Shown one piece after another: positions 44,493 through 53,180 of a stretch of 64,000 nt of DNA. The DNA lies in assembly GCF_900109045.1 (NCBI RefSeq), contig NZ_FNYL01000001.1, forward strand, positions 599,303 to 663,302, in the 5' to 3' direction. Below the pieces are notes generated by a model. That model was not told where the DNA came from. It ran no database searches and was given only the letters and a program-made list of their open reading frames with translations. The stretch is from Dyadobacter sp. SG02 (GTDB lineage Bacteria > Bacteroidota > Bacteroidia > Cytophagales > Spirosomataceae). Each line of letters starts with the position of its first letter. The first letter of the stretch is position 1. The position numbers were made by a program, and so were the translations under genes.

Positions 44493-44658
44493 TTCAGACT
44501 TAGTCATCTCTCCAAAACAGAGAAAAAGCATTGAGGATAAATTCAGAGAAGCCGATGAATTTGCTAAGAATATAGATTTTGACAATCTTCCGAAAAGAGA
44601 AAACCACCCGGAAGTCTCCCGACCAGCCGCCAAAGGAAGTCATCAAGGAAAAGCGTAA
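44482..44658 (+). CDS. Small acidic/basic partner of the DUF6934-like gene, possibly frameshifted
   Basis: 58 residues starting inside the end of the preceding gene (11-bp overlap). Charged and helical: SPKQRKSIEDKFREADEFAKNIDFDNLP, then a less natural tail. From about 44594 the +2-shifted frame reads KTTRKSPDQPPKEVIKEKRKYLAG, which looks more like a natural charged C-terminus and runs into the GH16 start, so a frameshift mutation here is possible. Size and position fit an antitoxin; this is inference. Confidence 0.5.
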   Translation: MSHNSDLVISPKQRKSIEDKFREADEFAKNIDFDNLPKRENHPEVSRPAAKGSHQGKA

Positions 44659-44671
44659 ATATTTAGCTGGT

Positions 44672-45544
44672 ATGACCCAAAAAGCATTTTCCAATAGACC
44701 ACTGATTATACAATGCTTGGTGGCATCTTGTGTAGTAGCTCTTTTCAATGTCGTAGGCTGCGCCCAGCCATCAGAAACGCCCAAACCAAACATGCTCAAA
44801 TACGAATTCGCGCCCACCCCATCCTGGCAGGACGAATTCAACTATTCCGGCAAGCCCGACGCGGCCAAATGGGGCTACGACCTCGGCGACCACGGCTGGG
44901 GGAATAATGAGCTGGAAAACTATACCGACAAGATCGAAAATGCCAAAGTGGAAAATGGCAATCTGGTGATCACGGCCATTAAGGAGCCGTCTGGCAAGCA
45001 GCAGTACAGTTCCGCAAGGCTCGTTTCGAAGGGTAAGGGAGACTTTACTTATGGTAAATTCGAAATCAGGGCGAAGTTGCCGAAAGGGCGTGGGACGTGG
45101 CCTGCTATCTGGATGCTGGCGAGCGGGAACGAATATGGCAACAAAGGCTGGCCGGACAATGGCGAGATCGACATTATGGAACACGTCGGGTTTGACCAGG
45201 ACCGGCTTCATGGCAATATCCATACGAAGGCATTCAACCATGCCATTAAAACCAACAAGGGCAACAATATCGTTGTGAAAGGACTCTCGGAGGATTTCCA
45301 CGTGTACACGTGCGAATGGACACCCGAGGCGGTTACGATACTCGTCGATGGTAACGCCTATTTCACCTTTAAAAAAGAAGCAACCTACCAATGGCCCGAA
45401 TGGCCGTTCGACAAGCCTTTTCATTTAATTTTAAACGTTGCCGTCGGTGGTAACTGGGGTGGACAAAAGGGTGTGGACGACAGCATTTTCCCGCAAAAAA
45501 TGGAGGTCGATTACGTACGCGTGTACCCGCTCGTGACGAAGTAG
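44672..45544 (+). CDS. Glycoside hydrolase family 16 lipoprotein (beta-glucanase/laminarinase-like)
   Basis: 290 residues from the ATG at 44672. Lipoprotein signal with lipobox VVGC near residue 30. The GH16 catalytic motif is GEIDIMEHVG with nucleophile Glu165 and acid/base Glu170; other family blocks include WQDEFNYSGKPDAAKW near 49 and FHVYTCEWTPEAVTILVDG. Cleaves beta-1,3 or mixed-linkage glucans at the cell surface. The frame is open upstream into the preceding small gene, but the lipoprotein signal fixes the start. It is followed 38 bp later by dnaX. Confidence 0.92.
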   Translation: MTQKAFSNRPLIIQCLVASCVVALFNVVGCAQPSETPKPNMLKYEFAPTPSWQDEFNYSGKPDAAKWGYDLGDHGWGNNELENYTDKIENAKVENGNLVITAIKEPSGKQQYSSARLVSKGKGDFTYGKFEIRAKLPKGRGTWPAIWMLASGNEYGNKGWPDNGEIDIMEHVGFDQDRLHGNIHTKAFNHAIKTNKGNNIVVKGLSEDFHVYTCEWTPEAVTILVDGNAYFTFKKEATYQWPEWPFDKPFHLILNVAVGGNWGGQKGVDDSIFPQKMEVDYVRVYPLVTK

Positions 45545-45582
45545 CGGCTTTGAAAATCCAGTGCACGGAAGTATCTTGCACC

Positions 45583-47415
45583 ATGGATCATTTCGTTGTT
45601 TCGGCCAGGAAGTATCGTCCCGTCACCTTTGATTCGGTGGTGGGCCAATCACACATCACTACCACATTAAAGAATGCCATTCGCACCAATCACCTCGCGC
45701 AAGCTTTCCTTTTCTGCGGTCCCCGCGGCGTAGGAAAAACGACTTGTGCGCGGATTCTGGCCAAAACGATCAACTGCCAGAACCTGGGCGACGATGTAGA
45801 GGCATGCGGCGAATGCGAGTCGTGCGTGAGCTTCCAGAACAACGCTTCTTTCAATATCCACGAGCTCGATGCCGCTTCCAACAACTCTGTTGAGGATATT
45901 CGTAACCTGATCGATCAGGTGCGTTATCCACCCCAGACAGGGAAGTACAAGATCTACATTATCGATGAGGTCCACATGCTTTCGCAGGCCGCTTTCAATG
46001 CGTTCCTGAAAACATTGGAAGAACCGCCAGCGTACGCCATTTTCATTCTCGCGACGACAGAGAAACATAAGATCCTGCCAACCATCCTGTCGCGCTGCCA
46101 GATCTTCGACTTCAACCGCATTCAATCAAAAGACATTGCCCATCACCTGGCGGATATTGCCCAAAAGGAAGGCATTAATGCCGAACACGAGGCCCTTGAA
46201 CTGATAGGTCAGAAAGCCGATGGCGGTTTGCGGGATGCGCTTTCGATGTTCGATCTTAATGTCACGTTTTCTACCAACAACCACCTCACCTACGCGGCGG
46301 TACTGGAAAACCTGCACATTCTCGACTATGATTATTATTTCAAAATCACGGATGCGCTCACTGCCGGAAGCATTGCACGTTCATTGATATTGTTTGATGA
46401 AATTTTAAGGAAGGGATTCGACGGGCACTTGTTTGTGATCGGCCTTCTGGAACATTTCCGCAACTTGCTCGTCTGCAAGGACCCGGCGACGGTTACCCTA
46501 TTGCAGGTGTCGGAATCGGCCGAGCGTAAATACCTTGAACAATCCTTAATGGCCGAGCTCAGCTTCCTCCTTTCGGCGCTGAGTATTACCGGGCAATGCG
46601 ATATCAATTACAAATCGGCGAAAAACCAGCGGTTGCATGTGGAGATCTGTCTCATGAAACTCGCCAATCTGCCTCAGGTTCTTCAACTTCATTCTCTTGC
46701 TGCCGTTGATGAAACGGCAAAAAAAAAAGTTGAGCCCCAACAACCTCTGAACAGCCCTGCGGCCCCGTCACAGGCAACAACTGTACCTCTACCTGCCGTG
46801 CCTGCCCACGGCCAGTCAAACGGGAGCGCTTATGCGAATGCCCCCGCACAACCCGCAGCGGTACCACAGCAAGCTGCTCCTCAACAAGCGGCACACCCGC
46901 AGCCAGCCCCTCAGCATGCCGCTACCTCCCGACTGAAAAGTACCGTTTCGCTGACGCAATCGCTTACGCCTCCCGCGCAGCAACCGGCAAAGCAAGGCAA
47001 TGCCGAGCCTCAGGCGGATTATGCCGCTGTGCCCAATGGTGCAAAAAAGGAAGAATTGACATTGGCAAACCTGCAACGTTTCTGGTACGAATTCTCTCAA
47101 AAACGCCTGCAAGCAGGAAATTCGACAACGGAACAAATCACATTGAATCGTGAAATTCAGCTGAATGGGGCCACAATAGAAATTGCGCTGGATAATGACC
47201 ACCAGCAGGATGCGGTAATGAATATGCGTTATGAGTTGCTGGGCTTCCTGAAAGCACGGCTCGATTCGCCGAAACTGGACATTAACCCTCGCGTAGCACC
47301 CCAGGAGGTAAACAGGCTGCCTTATACTCCTGCCGAGAAATTTAACTTTTTAGCAGAAAAAAACCCCTATTTGCTCGAATTGAAGCAAGCACTGGGGCTG
47401 GATGTGGATTTTTAA
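45583..47415 (+). CDS. dnaX: DNA polymerase III subunits gamma and tau
   Basis: 610 residues from the ATG at 45583. ATPase of the clamp loader: Walker A GPRGVGKT at 46-53, zinc-binding Cys65/75/78/81, IDEVHM near 130 and the sensor/SRC motif LSRCQIFDF near 168. After about residue 383 comes a Pro/Ala/Gln-rich linker (to about 470) and a tau-type C-terminal domain. Ten consecutive A residues (46719-46728) encode Lys380-382 at the linker start. A possible promoter TTTG-N19-TATCTTG lies at 45549-45578, which would make the transcript nearly leaderless. Its stop overlaps the convergent coaE stop by 3 bp within TTAA. Confidence 0.96.
   Translation: MDHFVVSARKYRPVTFDSVVGQSHITTTLKNAIRTNHLAQAFLFCGPRGVGKTTCARILAKTINCQNLGDDVEACGECESCVSFQNNASFNIHELDAASNNSVEDIRNLIDQVRYPPQTGKYKIYIIDEVHMLSQAAFNAFLKTLEEPPAYAIFILATTEKHKILPTILSRCQIFDFNRIQSKDIAHHLADIAQKEGINAEHEALELIGQKADGGLRDALSMFDLNVTFSTNNHLTYAAVLENLHILDYDYYFKITDALTAGSIARSLILFDEILRKGFDGHLFVIGLLEHFRNLLVCKDPATVTLLQVSESAERKYLEQSLMAELSFLLSALSITGQCDINYKSAKNQRLHVEICLMKLANLPQVLQLHSLAAVDETAKKKVEPQQPLNSPAAPSQATTVPLPAVPAHGQSNGSAYANAPAQPAAVPQQAAPQQAAHPQPAPQHAATSRLKSTVSLTQSLTPPAQQPAKQGNAEPQADYAAVPNGAKKEELTLANLQRFWYEFSQKRLQAGNSTTEQITLNREIQLNGATIEIALDNDHQQDAVMNMRYELLGFLKARLDSPKLDINPRVAPQEVNRLPYTPAEKFNFLAEKNPYLLELKQALGLDVDF
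46719..46728 (+). other. A10 slippery run inside dnaX
   Basis: Ten A residues: third base of Ala379 plus three AAA codons. A -1 shift gives AGT TGA, stopping after 383 residues; a +1 shift gives six codons and TGA, stopping after 388. Both yield the clamp-loader core without the linker and tau domain. Confidence 0.7.
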
Positions 47416-48023
47416 TTTTTGGAAGATCTCGCGTTCCGGAAAGTCTCGTGTAAATGCAGCACTTGCGGTATCAGCTCGGAATCATCGTCGTTTTGAACGA
47501 AATAATCGGCTATTTCACGGCGTGATTCATCCGAAACCTGCCGTTCGATAATTGCTCTGATCTCCTGCTCGGTGCGCTTATCCCGTTGCAATATCCGTTG
47601 AATGCGTAATTCAACCGGCGCTTCCACTACCACCACGTAATCTACCGCGTTAGCCTCGCTGGCTTTGGCCATAATAGCCGCTTCCTTCACCACATAAGGC
47701 ACTTCGGCATGCTGCGCGACCCACGCTCTCGTATCACGAAGCACAACAGGATGGATAATCGCATTCAATTCTTTCAATAACGCTTCATTTTTAAAAACGG
47801 CAGAAGCCACGAATCGGGTATTGTATTGGCCCGCATCGTCATAAGCCTCAGCCCCAAGCAACGCAACCACCTTTTCTCGGATTTCCGGGTCGTGATTGGT
47901 CAGCCATTTGGCACGGCTATCAGCATAATAAACGGGGATATCCAGGCATTCAAAGAGCCTGCAAACCATACTTTTCCCTGAACCAATGCCACCGGTAATA
48001 CCTATCAGAAGTGGACGATCCAT
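47412..48023 (-). CDS. coaE: Dephospho-CoA kinase
   Basis: 203 residues from the ATG at 48023 (a start 5 codons upstream is possible). Last step of coenzyme A synthesis: ATP-dependent 3'-phosphorylation of dephospho-CoA. P-loop GGIGSGKS at 11-18, the CoA-domain segment VYYADSRAKWL near 31, and the lid region QRILQRDKRTEQE near 143. It ends a six-gene minus-strand block starting at nusB, 27 bp after ybbR. Its stop overlaps that of dnaX. Confidence 0.94.
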   Translation of the reverse strand: MDRPLLIGITGGIGSGKSMVCRLFECLDIPVYYADSRAKWLTNHDPEIREKVVALLGAEAYDDAGQYNTRFVASAVFKNEALLKELNAIIHPVVLRDTRAWVAQHAEVPYVVKEAAIMAKASEANAVDYVVVVEAPVELRIQRILQRDKRTEQEIRAIIERQVSDESRREIADYFVQNDDDSELIPQVLHLHETFRNARSSKN

Positions 48024-48050
48024 GTATTTGTAGGTCAAATGGAGAATAAA

Positions 48051-48746
48051 CTATTGCTGCGGCGGGGCGCTCAGGAACTGTGCTACTTCGAAGCTCACAT
48101 ACACGTCGCGATGGCTCACTTCCACGAGCGGAGAAACCGGCAGCGGTATGGGCAGGCTTTCGTCATAGTTGTTCTGGATCTTCGGCGTACGCACCTGAAC
48201 TTTGATCGTATCCGGAAAAGCCTTGATGAGCGAAACCGGCCCATCCACCGAAATAAGCGACGGTGATACATTGATAAAGCTGGAAATCACATAGCCTTCA
48301 CGAATATCGATCCCCAGGCTGTCCACGCGGATAGGGATGATTTTTCTGATTTTGGGTTCGAAATTAAGCTCGAAAGTATCCGCTACCACATAGTTTACGT
48401 GCAGGTTCGGGAACATTTCCGTGATCTGGTCGGTCAGTGTGGTAGAGTTAATGAAGCTCGATACATTCGGGTTCTGCACGCGATACACCACCGGATTGGC
48501 ATTGAAGTTCAGCCAGGATTTTTGGAGCAAAGTCCAGCCGTCCCCCGTTACATTCACCGAAATCCGTTTGGGAAGCGGCTGCATCGGCACATAAGCCGAA
48601 TTATCGTACTCGATCGACAGCGGGTAATTCAGTTTAAGGGAATAATTATCCTTATTGAGGACATTCATTAACCAAAAAAAGGATGCTGCAAGCAAGCATC
48701 CTATAAATGTTTTGATCCTGTTCTGGTTGGCTGGGACTTGACTCAC
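48051..48746 (-). CDS. YbbR-like domain protein
   Basis: 231 residues starting with GTG at 48746; no nearby ATG fits. One membrane helix near 12-29, then repeated YbbR beta domains on the outer side (for example SIEYDNSAYVPMQPLPKRISVNVTG near 44). In Firmicutes YbbR/CdaR regulates the c-di-AMP cyclase, but in Bacteroidota a single short protein of this type sits between yajC and coaE and its role is not known. Position here matches that conserved arrangement. Confidence 0.85.
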   Translation of the reverse strand: MSQVPANQNRIKTFIGCLLAASFFWLMNVLNKDNYSLKLNYPLSIEYDNSAYVPMQPLPKRISVNVTGDGWTLLQKSWLNFNANPVVYRVQNPNVSSFINSTTLTDQITEMFPNLHVNYVVADTFELNFEPKIRKIIPIRVDSLGIDIREGYVISSFINVSPSLISVDGPVSLIKAFPDTIKVQVRTPKIQNNYDESLPIPLPVSPLVEVSHRDVYVSFEVAQFLSAPPQQ

Positions 48747-48800
48747 AACAATTTTGAAAATGCATGCATTGGCGGAAATGCATGCCGTTCATGATTAGTT

Positions 48801-49100
48801 TTACCCGGCGATGGTGCGCGAAATAGCCGATTTCTCGACTGTCAATTTCACTCCTTTATCCAATTCAAGCGTAACCGTCGCTTCTTCTACTGTGTAGATT
48901 CTGGCATGGATGCCACCGATCGTTACCACCTGGTCGCCTTTTTTCAGGTTAGTAAGCAATTCTTTCTGCTCCTTTTGTTTTTTCTGCTGCGGACGGATCA
49001 TGAAGAAATAGAATACCCCGATGATACCGACCCACATTACGACCTGGTAAATCATACCCTGTGAGCCGCCGGCTGCTTGTGCTAAAATAGAATAATTCAT
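48801..49100 (-). CDS. yajC: Preprotein translocase subunit YajC
   Basis: 99 residues. A single membrane helix (about 17-37) followed by the diagnostic FFMIRPQQKKQKEQKELLTNLKKGDQVVTIGGI pattern (split here: RPQQKK at about 40-45, GDQVVTIGGI near 60). YajC joins SecDF in the Sec translocon holo-complex. It lies 24 bp after the DUF1573 gene and 54 bp before ybbR. Confidence 0.95.
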   Translation of the reverse strand: MNYSILAQAAGGSQGMIYQVVMWVGIIGVFYFFMIRPQQKKQKEQKELLTNLKKGDQVVTIGGIHARIYTVEEATVTLELDKGVKLTVEKSAISRTIAG

Positions 49101-49124
49101 TGTAGTAGATGGGTTGTATAAATA

Positions 49125-49583
49125 TTACTTCTTCGCCGTTACCGAGTCCGTCGCCACCGGCTGAGGTGCTGCGTTGACAATACCTTTCAGCCTCAGTTCG
49201 GTATTGGCCGGTTCGGTGTTGGCGTAAACGGTGATTGTCTTGACCTGCGGCCCGGCCTTATGTTTACTATCGAAACGAACCTTGATGCTCGAAACCTGTT
49301 TCGGCTCAATCGGGTCTTTCGGCCACTCGGGCGTCGTACACCCGCACGAGGAACTGATATTGTTGAGGATCAGCGGGTACTCGCCATCGTTGCGGAATTT
49401 GAACTCGTGTTCCACAATGGCACCTTCCTGGATCGTCCCGAAGTCGTACTCGGTACTGTCGATCAAAGCAAAAACAGGCAGCTTTGAATTTGCCTGTTTT
49501 TCCCCGCCATTCTTTTCATTTTTGGAGCAACCGGAAAAAGCCACCGCCATTCCCAGAAACGCGAAAAGGGCTATTTTTTTCAT
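49125..49583 (-). CDS. DUF1573 domain lipoprotein
   Basis: 152 residues. Lipobox AFSGC near residue 19; then the DUF1573 Ig-like domain: EYDFGTIQEGAIVEHEFKFRNDG near 47-69, followed by LILNNISSSCGCTTPEWPKDPIEP with its conserved Cys-Gly-Cys. Common Bacteroidota envelope protein of unknown role. Only 3 bp separate it from the ytxH stop, so it is translated from the same mRNA. Confidence 0.92.
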   Translation of the reverse strand: MKKIALFAFLGMAVAFSGCSKNEKNGGEKQANSKLPVFALIDSTEYDFGTIQEGAIVEHEFKFRNDGEYPLILNNISSSCGCTTPEWPKDPIEPKQVSSIKVRFDSKHKAGPQVKTITVYANTEPANTELRLKGIVNAAPQPVATDSVTAKK

Positions 49584-49586
49584 AGA

Positions 49587-49892
49587 TCATTCACTAGCCT
49601 GGCCCTTGATTTGCGCCATCAGACGATCTACGTCCTCCAAAAGCTTTTCGGCTTTTTCGCGCGCGTCGTTCACCACACGTTCGCCTTCCGTTCTGGAAAA
49701 ATTGTCGGGCTGGTCTTTTTTGTCTACCAGATCCTGAATCACTTCTTGCAGTTTCTCACGGTATTTGGACAGTCTGTATGTCAGCTGGGTACGAAGCACC
49801 TCGCCTTTGTCGGGGGCGTAAAGGATACCCAATGCCGCGCCGGTGGCACAGCCTGTCAGGAATGCGATTAAACTATTACTGGTTTTACTCAT
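49587..49892 (-). CDS. YtxH domain protein
   Basis: 101 residues. An N-terminal Gly/Ala-rich membrane segment (LIAFLTGCATGAALGILYAPDKG, about 8-30) is followed by a long charged helix, the YtxH pattern. These are stress-related, membrane-anchored coiled-coil proteins without a defined reaction. Located between nusB and the DUF1573 gene. Confidence 0.88.
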   Translation of the reverse strand: MSKTSNSLIAFLTGCATGAALGILYAPDKGEVLRTQLTYRLSKYREKLQEVIQDLVDKKDQPDNFSRTEGERVVNDAREKAEKLLEDVDRLMAQIKGQASE

Positions 49893-49992
49893 GGTTTCTG
49901 CTGTTTTTTTGCTGCAAACGGGTGTCCGCTCATCTATTTATAATGGCCTCCAAAAATTGTTCCATTATACCCGGCCCCAATTTCGGCAGCTT

Positions 49993-51159
49993 TTACTTAT
50001 TATCAATCAAACCGCGCCCGCTTTTTCTGATCACGCCTTCTTTGGCAAGTTTTACCGAAAGCACGTCCAGGACGCCATTCACAAACTTACCACTTTTTGG
50101 GGTACTGTACCTTTTTGCGATCTCAATAAACTCATTAATGGTGACTTTCACGGGGATACCCGGGAAATGAATGAGTTCGGCAAGGGCTGTTTTGAGGATA
50201 ATAAGGTCCACCATCGCGATCCTTTCCAGCTCCCAGTTTTTCAGCTGGTCTTCCAGATAAATATCGTACTGGTCGCTTTCTGCTACCACGATTTTGCAAA
50301 GTTCCTCCACAAATGCCCTGTCCTCTTCCCAATCCTTGGTAAGCGGCGCAAGCTGGAAGGTGTGTGCCAAATCGGCAGTGCGCAAGGTCTTGATCGCAAG
50401 GCTGCGGATCAGCTCACTGTGGTCTGCCCAGTAAAGATCGCGTTGTTCGAGGTAATCGAGTGAAACCTCGTGTTTGAGGATAATCTGACGCAGGACGTGC
50501 TGGATAATCTCCTGGTCTTCCTCCGGCGTATGCGTCGCCGATTTGCAATATGTTTCATAGGTTTCGTCCTTGCGTAGCCCCTCCCGGTAAATCTTCCGGA
50601 TCAGGTTCATTTCGTTGGACCAGTTGATGCCGCTGCGGATAATTTCCTCTTCCAGCGGTTTATCTTCCTGCAAAACCTTGATCACCCGGTTCGTGTCCAG
50701 TCCTGAATCTTTCGGGAATGGTGCCTCCGGGTCGTCGTACCTGCGCTCGCGGTCGATTTTTGCCTGGTGTGATAGTTCGATCAGCATCGACAGGATTCGG
50801 ATGAAATCGACGTAAATCGTTTCCGTTTCATTCAAAACCCTTCTAACGAGTTTTTCTCCATCCGTATTCGTCTGCCGGTTATATGCTTCATAGGCCGTCT
50901 GCGCAACTCTCAGCACCCGATCGGGAAGTTCTTCGTCTTCATTCGGCTTACCGTTCTTGATAAACTCGTCGAGCGTCATATTCGCGAGCCGCTTCATGCC
51001 CGAAAGTTTCTTCTTGTCCTGAAACTCCATCGAGTTCAGGTCTGGAGCGAATGCCTCTTCAATACGGTCGAGTGCCAGTAAACGGTTCGCATCGGCTGTA
51101 AGCTGCCGCGCATAAAGTGCCTGAACCGCCTTGGTTCTTAGTAATCTTCTATTCAGCAT
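49993..51159 (-). CDS. nusB: Transcription antitermination factor NusB, long form
   Basis: 388 residues, against about 140 for classical NusB. The start MLNRRLLRTKAVQALYARQ matches the NusB N-terminal helix. The main RNA/NusE-binding NusB domain is at the C-terminus (about 270-388: ELERIAMVDLIILKTALAELIHFPGIPVKVTINEFIEIAKRYS pattern). The roughly 200 residues in between are an insertion typical of Bacteroidota. NusB with NusE/S10 binds boxA in rRNA transcripts. It heads a six-gene block; a -7-like TAATTTTG on the minus strand is at 51278-51271 without a well-placed -33. Confidence 0.9.
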   Translation of the reverse strand: MLNRRLLRTKAVQALYARQLTADANRLLALDRIEEAFAPDLNSMEFQDKKKLSGMKRLANMTLDEFIKNGKPNEDEELPDRVLRVAQTAYEAYNRQTNTDGEKLVRRVLNETETIYVDFIRILSMLIELSHQAKIDRERRYDDPEAPFPKDSGLDTNRVIKVLQEDKPLEEEIIRSGINWSNEMNLIRKIYREGLRKDETYETYCKSATHTPEEDQEIIQHVLRQIILKHEVSLDYLEQRDLYWADHSELIRSLAIKTLRTADLAHTFQLAPLTKDWEEDRAFVEELCKIVVAESDQYDIYLEDQLKNWELERIAMVDLIILKTALAELIHFPGIPVKVTINEFIEIAKRYSTPKSGKFVNGVLDVLSVKLAKEGVIRKSGRGLIDNK

Positions 51160-51270
51160 AAGCCGGAATACTATTTGGATAAAAGGTACAGTAAATCAAA
51201 GAACGTGTCTGCATGTGTTGCAAGGCCATTCTGTGCTGTACCCCGCATGGTTTGTTTTTGAAATCGACCG

Positions 51271-51327
51271 CAAAATTAGACTATTTTGTTCACAATCGGA
51301 AAATTGGGGCGCGTCGTTTTAATTTTG
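51271..51327. promoter_or_regulatory. Divergent -7 elements between nusB and the ABC exporter
   Basis: The minus strand has TAATTTTG at 51278-51271 towards nusB and the plus strand has TAATTTTG at 51320-51327 towards the ABC gene. Neither has a TTG at the usual 18-22 bp spacing, so strength is uncertain. Confidence 0.3.
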
Positions 51328-51393
51328 CAACGTTTTGGTAAAATAGGATGTTGGCTAGAAAGCGTCCAGCACGGCTGATCAAAATCTGAACCG

Positions 51394-53175
51394 GTGAAAG
51401 CATTAAAATCTCTCAACAAATATTTGTGGAAATACAAGTGGTACCTTATCCTGGGTATCATTTTTACGATCATATCCAACCTTTTCGGCATTATCCCGGC
51501 CCAGCTCGTACGTTACGCGCTCGACCTGGTGATCGAAACGCTGGACATTTATTACCTCTATAATGGCATGTCGCTGCAAAGCGCCATGTATGATATTTTT
51601 GCGTTCAGTATCCTGCTTTACGGATTCCTGATCCTGCTGATGGCGCTGCTGAAAGGGATATTCCTTTTCCTGGTACGGCAAACGATCATCGTTATGTCGC
51701 GCCACATCGAATTCGAGCTCAAAAACGACATTTACGAGCATTACCAGACGCTCCCGGCCGCCTTTTTCCGTCGCCACAGCACCGGCGACCTCATGGCGCG
51801 CATTTCGGAAGACGTGAGCAATGTCCGCATTTACGTCGGCCCGGCGCTCATGTACGGCATTAACCTTATTGTACTGTTTTTTCTGGTGATCTCCTACATG
51901 ATCTCCGTGAGCCCGAAACTGACGCTATACGTATTGCTCCCTTTGCCAGTGCTTTCGGTGAGCGTTTACGTTGTCAACAACATCATTATGAAGCGTTCGC
52001 AGGAAATTCAGAGACAACTTTCCGCGCTTTCCACTTACGTCCAGGAAGCATTTTCAGGCATACGGGTTATCAAATCCTTTGTTCAGGAAGACCGGTCTTA
52101 TGCTAATTTTCAAAAGGAGGCCGAAGTTTTCAAAGCCAAATCACTGGGGCTTACCAAAGTCGACGCATTCTTCTACCCGATGATTGTTCTTTTAATAGGC
52201 CTGAGTAACATCCTGGTCATTTTTGTCGGCGGTCAGGAAATCATCAACGGCCGCCTCACGCCGGGTAACATCACCGAATTTATATTGTATGTCAATATCC
52301 TTACCTGGCCGGTAATGGCGTTGGGATGGACCACGAGCCAGATCCAGCGCGCGGCATCGTCACAACTCCGGATCAATGAGTTTTTGAATGAAAAAACAAC
52401 ACTCGTTTCCGACAAAAACGTCAGCAGACCTTTAAATGGCAAGGTTACTTTCCGTCACGTCGGCTTTGTTTATCCCGACTCGGGCATTAAAGCATTGCAG
52501 GATTTTGACCTGACCGTCGAAGCCGGCGAAAGCGTAGCGATCCTCGGCACGACCGGTTCCGGGAAAAGTACGCTCGCACATTTGATATGTCGGCTCTATG
52601 ACCCGACCGAAGGCCAGATCCTGATCGACGATATTCCGATGAAGGACTACGATGTCCGCGGTTACCGCCGCCAGATCGGGTATGTGCCGCAGGATGTGTT
52701 CCTTTTTTCGGACAGCATTCAGAACAACGTCCGCTTCGGCACCGAAGACATGCCATTTGAACGGATCGAGCAAGCCGTAAAAGACGCCGATCTTTATAAT
52801 AATATCAAAGATTTCCCGCAAGGTTACGAAACCATGCTTGGCGAAAGGGGCATTACGCTCTCGGGCGGGCAGAAGCAACGCCTTTCGATCGCCCGCGCCA
52901 TCGCCCGCGACCCGAAAATACTCGTCCTCGACGATTGCCTCTCGGCAGTGGACACCAATACCGAAAACATCATCCTCAACAACATGAAACGGATTATGGA
53001 CCAGCGCACCTCCATGATCATCTCCCACCGCGTCTCCTCCGCCAAGCTCGCCGACAAAATCGTAGTTCTCGACGAAGGCCGCATCGTGGAGCAAGGGACC
53101 CACACGGAGCTTATGGCGTCGAACGGGGCTTATAAGGAACTGTATGAGAAGCAGTTGATTTCCGAGGAGGTGTAG
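51394..53175 (+). CDS. ABC exporter, fused membrane and ATPase domains (MsbA/MdlB-like)
   Basis: 593 residues from a GTG at 51394; an in-frame stop 18 bp upstream excludes an earlier start. Six membrane helices (about 15-310) include the type I exporter coupling pattern; then an ATPase domain with Walker A GTTGSGKST near 385, Q-loop IGYVPQDVFLFSD, signature LSGGQKQR near 491 and Walker B ILVLDDCLSAVD near 511. Works as a homo- or heterodimer to export lipids, drugs or peptides. Glu after Walker B is replaced by Asp-Cys (LVLDDC), so the catalytic carboxylate is Asp rather than Glu, typical of the degenerate partner in some heterodimers. Confidence 0.9.
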   Translation: MKALKSLNKYLWKYKWYLILGIIFTIISNLFGIIPAQLVRYALDLVIETLDIYYLYNGMSLQSAMYDIFAFSILLYGFLILLMALLKGIFLFLVRQTIIVMSRHIEFELKNDIYEHYQTLPAAFFRRHSTGDLMARISEDVSNVRIYVGPALMYGINLIVLFFLVISYMISVSPKLTLYVLLPLPVLSVSVYVVNNIIMKRSQEIQRQLSALSTYVQEAFSGIRVIKSFVQEDRSYANFQKEAEVFKAKSLGLTKVDAFFYPMIVLLIGLSNILVIFVGGQEIINGRLTPGNITEFILYVNILTWPVMALGWTTSQIQRAASSQLRINEFLNEKTTLVSDKNVSRPLNGKVTFRHVGFVYPDSGIKALQDFDLTVEAGESVAILGTTGSGKSTLAHLICRLYDPTEGQILIDDIPMKDYDVRGYRRQIGYVPQDVFLFSDSIQNNVRFGTEDMPFERIEQAVKDADLYNNIKDFPQGYETMLGERGITLSGGQKQRLSIARAIARDPKILVLDDCLSAVDTNTENIILNNMKRIMDQRTSMIISHRVSSAKLADKIVVLDEGRIVEQGTHTELMASNGAYKELYEKQLISEEV

Positions 53176-53180
53176 CTAGA

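Noticed and set aside
46780..46980. Repeat-rich Pro/Ala/Gln segment in dnaX as a possible tandem repeat or CRISPR-like array
   Set aside because: It is in frame and is the usual low-complexity linker between DnaX core and tau domain; no regular DNA repeat unit is present.
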